A stretch of 64,000 bases of DNA from Nocardia abscessus NBRC 100374 (GTDB taxonomy: Bacteria; Actinomycetota; Actinomycetes; Mycobacteriales; Mycobacteriaceae). The stretch is taken from the NCBI RefSeq assembly GCF_000308455.1, contig NZ_BAFP01000037.1:1-64000 (forward strand), in the 5' to 3' direction. The notes under the pieces are model-generated. The model had not been told where the DNA came from. It saw nothing but the letters and a program-made list of their open reading frames with translations, and searched no databases. This document shows positions 9,879 through 18,974 of the stretch, one piece after another. Position 1 is the first letter of the stretch, and the number at the start of each line of letters is the position of its first letter. Made by a program: the position numbers and the translations under genes.

Positions 9879-11878
9879 CGCAGTGTCCTGCGGTAGGCCA
9901 GCTCGGTGCGCGCCTGTTGCGACACCGGAGGCAGGGTGATGATGTGCGCGGCGGCACGCGCGGGGTCCAACCGCACGAAGTTGGTCTGCGCCCAGTGGTA
10001 TTCCTCGCCGCTGACCTCGTCGTACACCACCGGATGGTCGTGCCACTCGCGGCCGATCGCGGGCAGGTCGAGTGAGAGCATGCCCCACTCGGCCCCGTAT
10101 GGGTTGAGGTTCACCACGACCAGCACCGCGTCGCCACTGGCAGGATCGATCTTGGAGTAGGCGAGCAGCGCGTCGTTGTCCACGTGGTGGAAATGCAGGC
10201 AGCGCAGTTGTTGCAAGGCAGGGTGCGCCCGGCGGATCTCGTTGAGTCTGGTCAACCAGGGCTCCAGCGATTCGCCGCGCGCGAGCGCCTCGGCGAACGG
10301 GCGCGGCCGCAGCTCGTACTTCTCCGAGTCGAGGTACTCCTCGCTGTCCGGACGCACCGCCTGATGCTCGAACAGTTCGAAACCGGAGTAGACCCCCCAG
10401 GTCGGGGCGAGGGTGGAGGCCAGGACGGCGCGAATGGCGAACATGCCCGGCCCGCCGTGCTGGAGGCTCTCGTGCAGGATGTCCGGGGTGTTCACGAAGA
10501 GGTTCGGACGGGCCTCGTCGGCCTTGGCGGCGAGTTCGTTGCCGAACTCGGTCAGCTCCCACTTGGCCACTCGCCAGGTGAAATAGGTGTAGGACTGGCT
10601 GAATCCGCGCCGGGCCAGCCCGTAGAGCCGGGCCGGCCGGGTGAACGCCTCGGACAGGAAGATGACGTCCGGGTCGGTGCGCCGCACGTTCGCGATCAGC
10701 CACTCCCAGAAGTCGGCGGGCTTGGTGTGCGGGTTGTCGACGCGGAAGATCGTGACGCCCATCGCTATCCAGTGCCGGACCACGCGCAGCACTTCGGCGT
10801 AGAGGCCGTCGGGATCGTTGTCGAAGTTGACGGGATAGATGTCCTGGTACTTCTTCGGTGGATTCTCCGCGTAGGCGATGGTGCCGTCGGGCAGGGTGGT
10901 GAACCATTCGGGGTGCGCCTGCACCCACGGATGATCCGGCGCGCATTGCAGGGCGAGGTCGAGCGCCACCTCGAGGCCGAGCCGCCGCGCCGCGGTGACG
11001 AATTCGGTGAAATCGGCTTCGGTGCCCAATTCCGGGTGCAGGGCATCGTGGCCCCCGTGTCTCGAGCCGATCGCCCATGGCGAGCCGACGTCGCCCGGCT
11101 CGGCGGTGAGCGCGTTGTTGCGGCCCTTGCGGTTGACCTCGCCGATCGGGTGGATGGGTGGCAGGTACACCACGTCGAAGCCCATGGCGGCGATGCGCGG
11201 AAGTTCTTCGGTGGCCGTGGCGAAGGTGCCGTGGACCGGCTTGCCGGTGGCGTCGCGTCCGCCCGTGGATCGGGGGAAGAACTCGTACCAGGAGCCGTAC
11301 AGCGCGCGGTGCCGTTCGACCAGGACGGTGTGCTGCGGCCCGCGCGTGACCAGGTCGCGCAGCGGCGTGGCGCGCAGGATCTCGGCGACATCCTCGGTGA
11401 ACGCGGGGGCCACCCGTGCGGGTAGTTGGTCGCCGCCGCGCAGGGCGGCCGCGACCGCGCGCAAGCGCTCGAACTGTCGCTTCGGGACGGCCTGGGCCGC
11501 GCGTTCGAACAGGCGGGCGCCCAATTCCAGGTCGTTGGCCAGATCGGCGGCGCTCTGCCCGACGGCCAGCTTCGCCTCGATCGCCGATCGCCAGGTCGCG
11601 ATCGGATCGCTCCAGCCTTCGATGCGGTAGGTCCACGCGCCCGGCGCGTTCGGGGTGAAGGTCGCGTTGAAGACGTCGGGCTCGTAGTCCGGCGTCATGC
11701 GGATGCGGATCGGTCGCGACGCCCCGGGCGCGCGGACGACCAGTGTGGCGGCGACCGCGTCGTGCCCCTCGCGCCACACCACGGTGCGCACGGGGAAAAC
11801 CTCGCCGACCACCGCTTTGGCGGGCCGGCCGCCGGGGATGGACGGGGCAGTGTCATCGATAGCGATGCGGCCGGTCAC
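9875..11878 (-). CDS. glgE: Alpha-1,4-glucan:maltose-1-phosphate maltosyltransferase GlgE
   Basis: A 667-residue GH13_3 enzyme that transfers maltose from maltose-1-phosphate to glucan chains. The nucleophile is Asp381 in [11 protein letters not shown] and the acid/base Glu410 in IFLSEAF; their 29-residue spacing is that of characterised Glg[13 protein letters not shown] and SWYEFFPRS match the substrate-site signature. It is the first gene of the glgE-glgB operon, read leftwards, and is spaced 99 bp from the LysE-type exporter gene. The pathway draws on trehalose through TreS and a maltokinase, neither of which is in the window. Confidence 0.97.
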   Translation of the reverse strand: MTGRIAIDDTAPSIPGGRPAKAVVGEVFPVRTVVWREGHDAVAATLVVRAPGASRPIRIRMTPDYEPDVFNATFTPNAPGAWTYRIEGWSDPIATWRSAIEAKLAVGQSAADLANDLELGARLFERAAQAVPKRQFERLRAVAAALRGGDQLPARVAPAFTEDVAEILRATPLRDLVTRGPQHTVLVERHRALYGSWYEFFPRSTGGRDATGKPVHGTFATATEELPRIAAMGFDVVYLPPIHPIGEVNRKGRNNALTAEPGDVGSPWAIGSRHGGHDALHPELGTEADFTEFVTAARRLGLEVALDLALQCAPDHPWVQAHPEWFTTLPDGTIAYAENPPKKYQDIYPVNFDNDPDGLYAEVLRVVRHWIAMGVTIFRVDNPHTKPADFWEWLIANVRRTDPDVIFLSEAFTRPARLYGLARRGFSQSYTYFTWRVAKWELTEFGNELAAKADEARPNLFVNTPDILHESLQHGGPGMFAIRAVLASTLAPTWGVYSGFELFEHQAVRPDSEEYLDSEKYELRPRPFAEALARGESLEPWLTRLNEIRRAHPALQQLRCLHFHHVDNDALLAYSKIDPASGDAVLVVVNLNPYGAEWGMLSLDLPAIGREWHDHPVVYDEVSGEEYHWAQTNFVRLDPARAAAHIITLPPVSQQARTELAYRRTLR

Positions 11879-11977
11879 GGGACCAACCTACCGGTAGCTG
11901 GGCGTGCGGATCGGATCAGCGAGCTTTTCGTTCGCCGCCGAGGCTCGCCGCCCTGACCGCTGAGCTGGGTGTTCGGG

Positions 11978-12619
11978 TCAGCGTGCGTCGGCGGCGAGTC
12001 CGAGGCCGAGGGCGACCAGGATCGCGCCGAGCGCGCGTTCGACCCGCTGCCGGATGCCGGTGCGGCGCAGCAAGGCGCCCGCACGGTCGGCGACCACGAC
12101 CACGCCGACGCACCAGGCGGTGTCGACCACCAACTGGATGAGCGCCAGGATCACCACGGTCGCCAGTACCGGACCGTCGGACGGCAGGAATTGGGGAAGG
12201 ATCGTCAACCCGAATACCGCCGCCTTCGGGTTGGCCGCGATCGAGAGCAGCGAGGCGCGGAAGGCGGCCGCGGGCGTGCGACCCGCGGGGAGCATCTTCG
12301 TCATCGCACTGCCGAACTCGTCGCCGCCGCGCGCCCCTCGCCATGCCTGCACGCCGAGCCAGATCAGGACCAGCGCGCCGATGACGTGCACGGCGGTGTT
12401 CATAGCTCGGTTCGCGACGAGCAGCACGGACAGCCCCGCCCCGCCCGCCAGCGTCCAACCGAGCACGCCGATTTCGTTCCCGGCCACCGCTGCCAGACCC
12501 GCGGTGCGCCCGTCACGCACAGCGCGCTGCAAGAACAGGGCGGTCGCCGGCCCCGGCAGTGCGGCGAGGAGCAGGCAGGCCAGCAGGAATTGCGGAAGAA
12601 CCTCGACCCAGTGCGGCAT
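11978..12619 (-). CDS. LysE/RhtB-family amino-acid exporter
   Basis: A 213-residue inner-membrane protein with about six hydrophobic segments and family landmarks: ALPGPATALFLQRAVRDGR near the start, NEIGVL in helix two, and ANPKAAVFGLTILPQF before helix four. LysE/RhtB proteins export amino acids or related small molecules; the substrate cannot be read from sequence. It lies upstream of glgE on the same strand with a 99-bp gap, so it may have its own transcript. Confidence 0.88.
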   Translation of the reverse strand: MPHWVEVLPQFLLACLLLAALPGPATALFLQRAVRDGRTAGLAAVAGNEIGVLGWTLAGGAGLSVLLVANRAMNTAVHVIGALVLIWLGVQAWRGARGGDEFGSAMTKMLPAGRTPAAAFRASLLSIAANPKAAVFGLTILPQFLPSDGPVLATVVILALIQLVVDTAWCVGVVVVADRAGALLRRTGIRQRVERALGAILVALGLGLAADAR

Positions 12620-12797
12620 CAGCCGATGCTGTCACCCCGGCCCCTGCTCAGGCCAGACATTTCCGTCACCCCGTTCGGTGACGATCGCAGGTCACGGGCC
12701 GGGAGACCGCGAGGGACCCGGGCGGCCACGGGCTGGAGAGCTGTGCGCGCGTGGCCACCTGGGTGCTCACCCTGCCACTGGCGAAGCGCAGCGAGCG

Positions 12798-13247
12798 CTA
12801 CGGCATGACCACGCACGCCATGCCGAGGTTGATTCCGTCGCCCACCGTCATCGCCGGCGAGGTCCACACCGGCCCGGCGCCTTGCACAGCGGAAATGGTG
12901 TGCTGCCCGGCAGCGTCAGGGATCCAGGTGGTGGTGGCCTGGTTGCCGCTCACCGGTGCGGGATTCGGGGAGAAGGTACCCGCGGCGCTGTCGGAGAACT
13001 GGACGGATTCGGCGGAGGGAATGTTGTCCACCGTGGCCGTCACCCGGTATTGGCAGTTGGTTCCGTAGTTCCCGAAGCCGAGACTGATGCCTTGGGCCGA
13101 GTTCGCCGTCGCCGTCGTGACGGCGGCCCCGGCGGCGGGTGCGGCGAGAACGAGTGCAGCCGCGACGGCTCCGAAGCCCGTGATGGCCGCTCCAGCGCGC
13201 GACCAGCGCAAATCGCGGGCGCGATTTGGGTGTGCAGTCATCCACAT
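12798..13247 (-). CDS. Secreted protein with Ig-like repeat domain
   Basis: A 149-residue exported protein. Residues 1-37 form a signal peptide with arginines followed by GAVAAALVLAAPAAGA. The mature part is a beta-rich single domain (QYRVTATVDNIP, VQFSDSAAGTFSPNPAP, ATTTWIPDAAGQHTISA) like bacterial Ig-like folds, with two cysteines (NCQY and MACVV) that may form a disulfide. The ATG at 13247 follows GGGAG by 8 bases. Small secreted proteins of this type recur in Nocardia and Mycobacterium; no enzyme motif is visible. Confidence 0.72.
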   Translation of the reverse strand: MWMTAHPNRARDLRWSRAGAAITGFGAVAAALVLAAPAAGAAVTTATANSAQGISLGFGNYGTNCQYRVTATVDNIPSAESVQFSDSAAGTFSPNPAPVSGNQATTTWIPDAAGQHTISAVQGAGPVWTSPAMTVGDGINLGMACVVMP

Positions 13248-13534
13248 CTCGATCACTCCCGTACTGATTCGGTTGGTGCGGCCGGTTGGTCCGCACAGCT
13301 TGTGGGTTTGCCCCGCGTTCCGGAGTTCACAAGCGAGCGCGGGTCTCGATCGGGTAGCGGGACCGACGGCGCCGGGTGCGTCACGTGGCCGTTCCGTGAC
13401 GGTAGAAAGCGTTACGCAAGATCGGGCGCGCGGCCCACCTCGGCGCGCTCGATCACGAAACCCGCTGGTCGGAAGGTTGTTCCGGGCGTGGTCAGACAGG
13501 ACGAGCGCCGCGGGTGCCGTGTAGCTTCTACCCA

Positions 13535-16108
13535 ATGAAGGCATTGCGTCGATTCACCGTCCGTGCCCATCTGCCCGAGCGTTTGGCGGCTCTGGGTGAG
13601 CTCGCCACGAATCTGCGGTGGTCGTGGCACCCGCCGACGCAGGACCTGTTCGCCGCCCTGGATCCGCGGCGGTGGCAGGAGATGGGGCACGATCCGGTCC
13701 GGATGCTCGGCGAGGTACCCGCGGCGCGGCTGGACGAGCTGGCCGCCGACCCCGGCTATGTCGCTCGTGTCGACGCGGCGGCGGCGGATCTGCGCGATTA
13801 CCTGGAGGCGCCGGGCTGGTTCCAGCGCAGGGCGGGGGAGGAGGGGGTGCGCGGCATCGCCTACTTCTCGATGGAGTTCGGCGTCACCGAGGTACTGCCG
13901 AACTACTCGGGCGGTCTGGGCATCCTGGCCGGTGACCACCTCAAGGCGGCCTCCGACCTGGGTCTACCCCTGATCGGTGTGGGCTTGCTGTACCGCTCGG
14001 GGTACTTCCGGCAGTCCCTGACGGCGGACGGCTGGCAGGCCGAGCACTATCCGGCGCTGGACCCGCAGGGCCTTCCGCTGCGGGCGCTCACCTCCGCCGG
14101 GTCGCCGGTGCTCATCCACGTGGCCATGCCCGACCGCAGGGTGCTGCGCGCGCGGGTGTGGATCGCGCAGGTCGGCCGGGTTCCACTGTTGCTGCTCGAC
14201 TCGGACATCGCCGAGAACGATCCTGAGCTGCGCGCGGTCACCGACCGGCTCTACGGCGGCGACCAGGAGCATCGCATCCGCCAGGAGATCCTGGCGGGCA
14301 TCGGCGGAGTGCGCGCGGTGCGGGCGTACACCGCGTCGGCCGGACTGCCCGATCCCGACGTGTTCCACATGAACGAAGGTCACGCGGGTTTCCTCGGCGT
14401 CGAGCGCATCCGCGAATTCGTCGCGGCCGGACGGGATTTCGATTCCGCGCTGGCCGCCGTGCGGGCGGGCACGGTGTTCACCACGCATACGCCGGTCCCG
14501 GCCGGCATCGATCGGTTCCCGATGCCGATGGTGCGCCGCTACTTCGGCGGCGCGCACGGCGAATCCGAATCGGCGCTGCTGCCCGGCCTTTCCGTGGACC
14601 GCATCGTGGCGCTCGGCCGGGAAGCCGATCCCTCCGTTTTCAATATGGCGCACATGGGTCTGCGGCTCGCGCAGCGCGCCAACGGCGTCTCGAAGCTGCA
14701 CGGTGAGGTGAGCCGGTCCATGTTCGCCTCGCTGTGGCCGGGCTTCGACCCGGCGGAGGTGCCGATCGGTTCGGTCACCAACGGTGTGCACGCCACCACC
14801 TGGGCCGCGCGGGAATGGGTGGACAAGGCGCGCGAGCACATCGGCGCGGAACTGGTCGAGGAGGGGCGCGGCTGGGAACGGTTGCGCGACATCGATCTCA
14901 CCGAGTTGTGGTCCACCCGTAATACCCTGCGCGGCATCCTCGTCGACGAGGTGCGTCGCAGGGTGCGCGCGTCCTGGCTGGAGCGTGGCGCCGCGGAGGC
15001 CGAACTCGGCTGGGTGAACGGTGTCTTCGACCCGAACGTGCTGACCGTCGGGTTCGCGCGCCGGGTGCCGACCTACAAGCGCCTCACCCTGATGCTGCGC
15101 GACCCGCAGCGGCTGCGCGCCCTGCTGCTGGACCCGCGGCGGCCGATGCAGCTGGTGGTGGCGGGCAAGAGCCACCCCGCCGACGACGGCGGCAAGGCGC
15201 TGATCCAGCAGGTGGTCCGCTTCGCCGACGATCCCGAGGTGCGGCACCGGATCGTCTTCCTGCCCGACTACGACATGTCGATGGCTCGCTACCTGTACTG
15301 GGGCTGCGATGTCTGGCTGAACAACCCGCTGCGCCCGCTGGAAGCGTGCGGCACCTCCGGCATGAAATCCGCGCTGAACGGCGGGCTCAACCTGTCCATC
15401 CGGGACGGCTGGTGGGACGAGATGTACGACGGCGAGAACGGATGGGTCATTCCGACCGCGGCGGGCGTCCGTGACGAGCACCGCCGCGACGACCTGGAGG
15501 CGGCCGCGCTCTACGACGTGTTCGAGCGTGCGGTGGCGCCGCGCTTCTACGAGCGCGACGCCGCCGGGATGCCGGTGCGCTGGGTCGAGATGGTCCGCCA
15601 CACTCTGCAGACCTTGGGGCCCAAGGTCCTGGCTTCCCGGATGGTCCGCGACTACGCGGTGGAGTACTACGCTCCCGCCGCCGCGGCGTATCAGCGGGCG
15701 ACGGCCGACGATTTCGCGGTCGCGGGTGCCATCGCCGAGTACCGCCACCGGGTGGAGGCGGCGTGGCCCTCGGTGAAGGTGATCCAGGTGGACAGCGCGG
15801 GCCTGCCCGATACCCCGGTGATCGGCGCGCGGCTGGCACTGGCCGCGCGGGTCGAGCTCGGCGGATTGAGCGTGTCGGACGTCGTGGTGCAGGCGGTGCT
15901 CGGCCGGGTGTCGGCGACCGACGACCTCTCCGACACCACGACGGTCCCGATGACGCACAGCGGGTCGGACGGCGGCGCCGAGCTGTTCACCGTGGACACC
16001 CCGGTCCCGCTCTCCGGAGCGGTCGGCTACACCGTGCGCGTGCTGCCGCACAACGACTTGCTGGCCTCCGACGCCGAGCTGGGCCTGGTCTCCGCCCCGA
16101 GCGCCTGA
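13535..16108 (+). CDS. glgP: Alpha-glucan phosphorylase GlgP
   Basis: An 857-residue GT35 phosphorylase that releases glucose-1-phosphate from alpha-glucan. The pyridoxal-phosphate lysine is Lys611 in ACGTSGMKSALNGG. The N-terminal DUF3417 region (LATNLRWSW) and the FHMNEGHAGF and TTHTPVPAG motifs mark the short actinobacterial class. The start is ATG 13535, which gives MKALRRFTVRAHL; an upstream ATG in frame lacks support. It is divergent from the secreted protein gene and completes the glg cluster by supplying the degradative arm (Rv1328 equivalent). Confidence 0.96.
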   Translation: MKALRRFTVRAHLPERLAALGELATNLRWSWHPPTQDLFAALDPRRWQEMGHDPVRMLGEVPAARLDELAADPGYVARVDAAAADLRDYLEAPGWFQRRAGEEGVRGIAYFSMEFGVTEVLPNYSGGLGILAGDHLKAASDLGLPLIGVGLLYRSGYFRQSLTADGWQAEHYPALDPQGLPLRALTSAGSPVLIHVAMPDRRVLRARVWIAQVGRVPLLLLDSDIAENDPELRAVTDRLYGGDQEHRIRQEILAGIGGVRAVRAYTASAGLPDPDVFHMNEGHAGFLGVERIREFVAAGRDFDSALAAVRAGTVFTTHTPVPAGIDRFPMPMVRRYFGGAHGESESALLPGLSVDRIVALGREADPSVFNMAHMGLRLAQRANGVSKLHGEVSRSMFASLWPGFDPAEVPIGSVTNGVHATTWAAREWVDKAREHIGAELVEEGRGWERLRDIDLTELWSTRNTLRGILVDEVRRRVRASWLERGAAEAELGWVNGVFDPNVLTVGFARRVPTYKRLTLMLRDPQRLRALLLDPRRPMQLVVAGKSHPADDGGKALIQQVVRFADDPEVRHRIVFLPDYDMSMARYLYWGCDVWLNNPLRPLEACGTSGMKSALNGGLNLSIRDGWWDEMYDGENGWVIPTAAGVRDEHRRDDLEAAALYDVFERAVAPRFYERDAAGMPVRWVEMVRHTLQTLGPKVLASRMVRDYAVEYYAPAAAAYQRATADDFAVAGAIAEYRHRVEAAWPSVKVIQVDSAGLPDTPVIGARLALAARVELGGLSVSDVVVQAVLGRVSATDDLSDTTTVPMTHSGSDGGAELFTVDTPVPLSGAVGYTVRVLPHNDLLASDAELGLVSAPSA

Positions 16109-16214
16109 GGCCGGTGGCGCTGGTCACGGTGCGGCCGCCGCGAGTTGCCCCTGGCAGTGAACCGTCGGCTACCGTGCCCTGGCACGCCCGAATCGTTCTC
16201 GACTGGAGTCACCC

Positions 16215-17576
16215 ATGGTCACCGACGTTCTGCACCGGACCCGAGGACGCCTCGACGGGTACTTCGGGGTCCGGTCGACCGGCTCTACCGTCAAGCGCGA
16301 ACTCATGGCGGGAACGGTCACGTTCCTCGCCATGTCGTACGTCCTCGCGGTCAACCCCGCGGTGCTCGGTGATCAGGGAGCGCTGGGCGACAAGGGCATC
16401 CCCATGCAGGCGGTGTTCACCGCCACGGCCGTCGCGGCGGTGGTCGGCACACTGGTCATGGGACTGTGGGCCCGGTATCCGATCGCGCTCGCGCCGGGTA
16501 TGGGGCTCAACGCGTTCTTCGCGTACACGGTGGTGCTCGGTATGGGGATTCCGTGGCAGGTCGCGTTGTCGGGCACGTTGCTGTCCGGCGTCATCTTCTT
16601 CGTCCTCGCCGTGACGAGGATCCGCGAACGCATTCTCGATGCCATCCCGATGCAGTTGAAGCTCGCTGTCGGCGCGGGCATCGGATTGTTCGTGGCGTTC
16701 CTCGGCCTGAAGAACGCCGGGATCGTGGTGAACAGCGACGCGACGCTGGTCGCGCTGGGTGACTTCACGGAGGGCACCACGTTGCTCGCGCTGTTCGGGC
16801 TGCTGGTGACCGTGGTGTTCCTCGTGCGGGGCTGGCACGGCGCGGTGCTCTACGGCATCGTGCTGACCACGATCGTCGGCATCGTCAGCGGTTTGGTCGA
16901 CCTGCCCAAGGGCGTGTTCGCCGCGCCGAAGGGGCTCGAGCAGACCTTCGGCCAGGCCATCGTCCATCTGCCCGACGCGTTCACCGGCCAGATGGCCGTG
17001 GTGGTGCTCACCATGCTGTTCGTCGACTTCTTCGACGCCTCGGGCACCCTGATCGGCGTCGCGAACCAAGCCGGCCTGCTGGACGAGGACGGCAAACTGC
17101 CGCGCGCCGCGAGCGCGCTGGCGGCGGATTCGGTGGGCACCATGGCGGGCGCCGTGATCGGTACCTCGACCACGACCGCCTACGTGGAATCGACGGCGGG
17201 CGTCTCGGCGGGCGGCCGGACCGGGCTGACCGCGGTCGGCACGGCGGGTTGGTTCCTCGTCGCGATGTTCTGCTATCCGATCTTCGCGGTGGTCGCGGGC
17301 TCCGCCGAGGTGACCGCGCCCGCGCTCATCGTGGTCGGCATCCTGATGGCCCGCGCGCTCGGCCAGATCGACTGGAACCTCTTGGAGTACTCGGTGCCCG
17401 CGTTCATCACCGTCGTGATGATGCCGCTGACGTACTCCATCGCCAACGGCCTGGCCATGGGCATGCTGCTGTACCCGGTGGTCATGGCGGCGAAAGGCCG
17501 GTTCAGGGAAGTGCATCCGGCGATGTGGGCCCTGATGCTGGTGTTCCTCGGCTACTTCTTCTTCCTCGCGGAGTAA
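16215..17576 (+). CDS. NCS2-family purine permease (AzgA-like)
   Basis: A 453-residue membrane transporter with twelve or more hydrophobic segments. AzgA/PbuG-branch markers are VTFLAMSYVLAVNP near the start, ALAPGMGLNAFFAYTVV, VDFFDASGTLIGV, and GTSTTTAYVESTAGVSAGGRTG. This branch takes up hypoxanthine, adenine or guanine with protons. The ATG start follows a weak purine stretch. No purine riboswitch was recognised upstream (16109-16214). Confidence 0.9.
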   Translation: MVTDVLHRTRGRLDGYFGVRSTGSTVKRELMAGTVTFLAMSYVLAVNPAVLGDQGALGDKGIPMQAVFTATAVAAVVGTLVMGLWARYPIALAPGMGLNAFFAYTVVLGMGIPWQVALSGTLLSGVIFFVLAVTRIRERILDAIPMQLKLAVGAGIGLFVAFLGLKNAGIVVNSDATLVALGDFTEGTTLLALFGLLVTVVFLVRGWHGAVLYGIVLTTIVGIVSGLVDLPKGVFAAPKGLEQTFGQAIVHLPDAFTGQMAVVVLTMLFVDFFDASGTLIGVANQAGLLDEDGKLPRAASALAADSVGTMAGAVIGTSTTTAYVESTAGVSAGGRTGLTAVGTAGWFLVAMFCYPIFAVVAGSAEVTAPALIVVGILMARALGQIDWNLLEYSVPAFITVVMMPLTYSIANGLAMGMLLYPVVMAAKGRFREVHPAMWALMLVFLGYFFFLAE

Positions 17577-17668
17577 CTTTCCGCTCGCTTACGCGCTGAA
17601 CCATCCTTCCCGTCGGACCGTGGAATAAGACCGAGGGGTTGGGCAGTTGGGCCTCTTGATGAGAGAAT

Positions 17669-17682
17669 CGGACCGTAGTCCG
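17669..17682 (+). promoter_or_regulatory. Inverted repeat upstream of the DoxX gene
   Basis: CGGAC-CGTA-GTCCG is a perfect 5-bp-arm inverted repeat at 17669-17682, typical in size for a TetR- or MarR-type operator. It sits 58 bp before the DoxX start and 23 bp before a short leader frame. Confidence 0.35.
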
Positions 17683-17704
17683 CTTCTTTGCGGAGGTAAC
17701 GATC

Positions 17705-17731
17705 ATGTCCGAGAACGACTTGCAGGGATGA
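17705..17731 (+). CDS. Possible 8-codon leader peptide before DoxX gene
   Basis: ATG at 17705 lies 8 bases after GGAGG (17692-17696) and gives MSENDLQG before a TGA at 17729-17731. The DoxX start follows nine bases later. The ribosome site is stronger than that of the DoxX gene, so the frame may load ribosomes for it. Translation is not proven. Confidence 0.35.
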   Translation: MSENDLQG

Positions 17732-17739
17732 GGACCAGC

Positions 17740-18273
17740 ATGACCATCAAATCCGTACTGGAACGACGCGGCACGAACACCGAGTTGGACGGAATCTCCA
17801 CCGACATCGGCCTGCTGATCGTGCGAGTCGTCTTCGGCGGCTTGCTCGCGGGGCACGGGGCGCAGAAACTCTTCGGCTGGTGGGGCGGGCCCGGACTGCA
17901 GGCCAACGCCGACGGCTTCGAGCAGATGGGTTACAACCCGGGCAAGGTGTTCGGGACGCTGGCGGGGCTGACCGAACTCGGCGGCGGGCTGCTCCTGCTG
18001 CTCGGCCTGCTCACGCCACTGGCCGGAGCGATCGTGCTGGGCACGATGATCAACGCGATCAACGTCACGTGGTCCATGGGCCTGTTCGGCGGTTACGAAA
18101 TCGGCCTGATGTTCGCGGTGGTCGGCGCGGCGCTGCCCTTCACCGGGCCCGGCAAGTTCTCGTTGGATTCCGGGCGCCCGTGGGAGCGCAACGGATTCGT
18201 GTGGGGTGTGGGTGCGCTGATCCTCGCGGTGGTGACGGGCGTGCTCACGTTGATCCTGAAGTGGGTGCTCTGA
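17740..18273 (+). CDS. DoxX-family membrane protein
   Basis: A 177-residue membrane protein with four predicted helices. DoxX features are LLIVRVVFGGLLAGHGAQKLFGWWGGPG and GYNPGKVFGTLAGLTELGGG. DoxX proteins are linked to thiol and superoxide stress handling at the membrane in mycobacteria, where a complex with SodA and SseA was described. ATG 17740 follows AGGA by five bases; ATG 17728 is an alternative adding four residues. A terminator follows at 18294. Confidence 0.85.
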   Translation: MTIKSVLERRGTNTELDGISTDIGLLIVRVVFGGLLAGHGAQKLFGWWGGPGLQANADGFEQMGYNPGKVFGTLAGLTELGGGLLLLLGLLTPLAGAIVLGTMINAINVTWSMGLFGGYEIGLMFAVVGAALPFTGPGKFSLDSGRPWERNGFVWGVGALILAVVTGVLTLILKWVL

Positions 18274-18293
18274 TCCTGCGGCACAGCCGGATT

Positions 18294-18325
18294 CGCGGCG
18301 CGGTGACCTCGGTCGCCGCGCCGCG
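18294..18325 (+). terminator. Terminator after the DoxX gene
   Basis: A 13-bp stem with one G-T pair (18294-18306 with 18313-18325) and a CCTCGG loop, followed by a T-containing run. Confidence 0.65.
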
Positions 18326-18414
18326 GTCGTTTGTGTCCTTCGTCATGTCACACCTCGGACTGCTGGATCGTCGTCGTGATGTTGCAGCACTTGTCGACCG
18401 AGCGAGGAGAAACG

Positions 18415-18810
18415 ATGGGCGTCGAAATCAGCAATCCCGGTGAACTGCACGATCCGACCGGGTTCGGCTACAGCCACGTGGCAGTGGCGCGCGGTGAGTT
18501 GGTGTTCATCGCGGGGCAGTACGACTCGGACGCCGAGGGGCGCACCACCAGCACGGAATTCGCGGTTCAGGTGGACAACGCGTTCGCCAACCTCGGAATC
18601 GCCCTGCGCTCGGCGGGAGTGGACTTCGCCGACGTGGCGCAATTGCGGACGCACATCGTCGACCACGATCTGGACAAGCTCACCGTGCTCGGCAAGAAGA
18701 TCGCGGCGATCTGGGGTGCGCGGCCGCCCGCGCAGACGCTGACCGGCGTGGCCGCGCTCGCGCTGCCGGGCATGCTGTTCGAGGTCGACGCGGTGGCCGT
18801 GCGCGGCTGA
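18415..18810 (+). CDS. RidA/YjgF-family enamine-imine deaminase
   Basis: A 131-residue soluble protein. The Rid fold is shown by YSHVAVARGELVFIAGQ, FANLGIALRSAG, LRTHIVDHD and RPPAQTLTGV. The last motif normally includes the catalytic Arg that binds the carboxylate; here the stretch is GARPPAQTLT with Arg one turn earlier, so activity as a deaminase is likely but not certain. Start ATG 18415 follows GAGGAG. It is a single gene, convergent with dinG. Confidence 0.85.
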   Translation: MGVEISNPGELHDPTGFGYSHVAVARGELVFIAGQYDSDAEGRTTSTEFAVQVDNAFANLGIALRSAGVDFADVAQLRTHIVDHDLDKLTVLGKKIAAIWGARPPAQTLTGVAALALPGMLFEVDAVAVRG

Positions 18811-18817
18811 GATACCC

Positions 18818-18839
18818 GGGGCCGGGGCAGGGGCCGGGG
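18818..18839 (+). other. Four-tract G-quadruplex motif
   Basis: Four runs of four G separated by exactly two bases each (18818-18821, 18824-18827, 18830-18833, 18836-18839). This is a textbook intramolecular quadruplex pattern, located 7 bp after the RidA stop in the short gap before convergent dinG. Confidence 0.6.
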
Positions 18840-18930
18840 CCAGGTGATGGCCCCGCGCCGCGTGCAGGGCTTGGCGCGGGGGCCGGCCGATACCTTCGGT
18901 GTCGGGGGTACACCGAAGTACCGATCAACA

Positions 18931-18954
18931 ATCTACTTCCGTCTGGAAGTAGAT
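18931..18954. promoter_or_regulatory. AT-rich perfect inverted repeat between convergent genes
   Basis: ATCTACTTCC (18931-18940) is the exact complement of GGAAGTAGAT (18945-18954) with a GTCT spacer. It lies 20 bp before the dinG stop. It could be a weak terminator for dinG or a protein-binding site. Confidence 0.45.
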
Positions 18955-18974
18955 GCCGGGAGGTGTGTTCGGTA

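Noticed and set aside
9879..11777. Minus-strand frame that would extend GlgB by over 600 residues
   Set aside because: It overlaps glgE in another frame and has the arginine-rich, repetitive composition of a shadow. GlgB begins at ATG 9878 with the normal N-terminus.
13964..16051. Long minus-strand frame opposite glgP
   Set aside because: High-GC shadow of a complete phosphorylase gene, with no recognisable domain.
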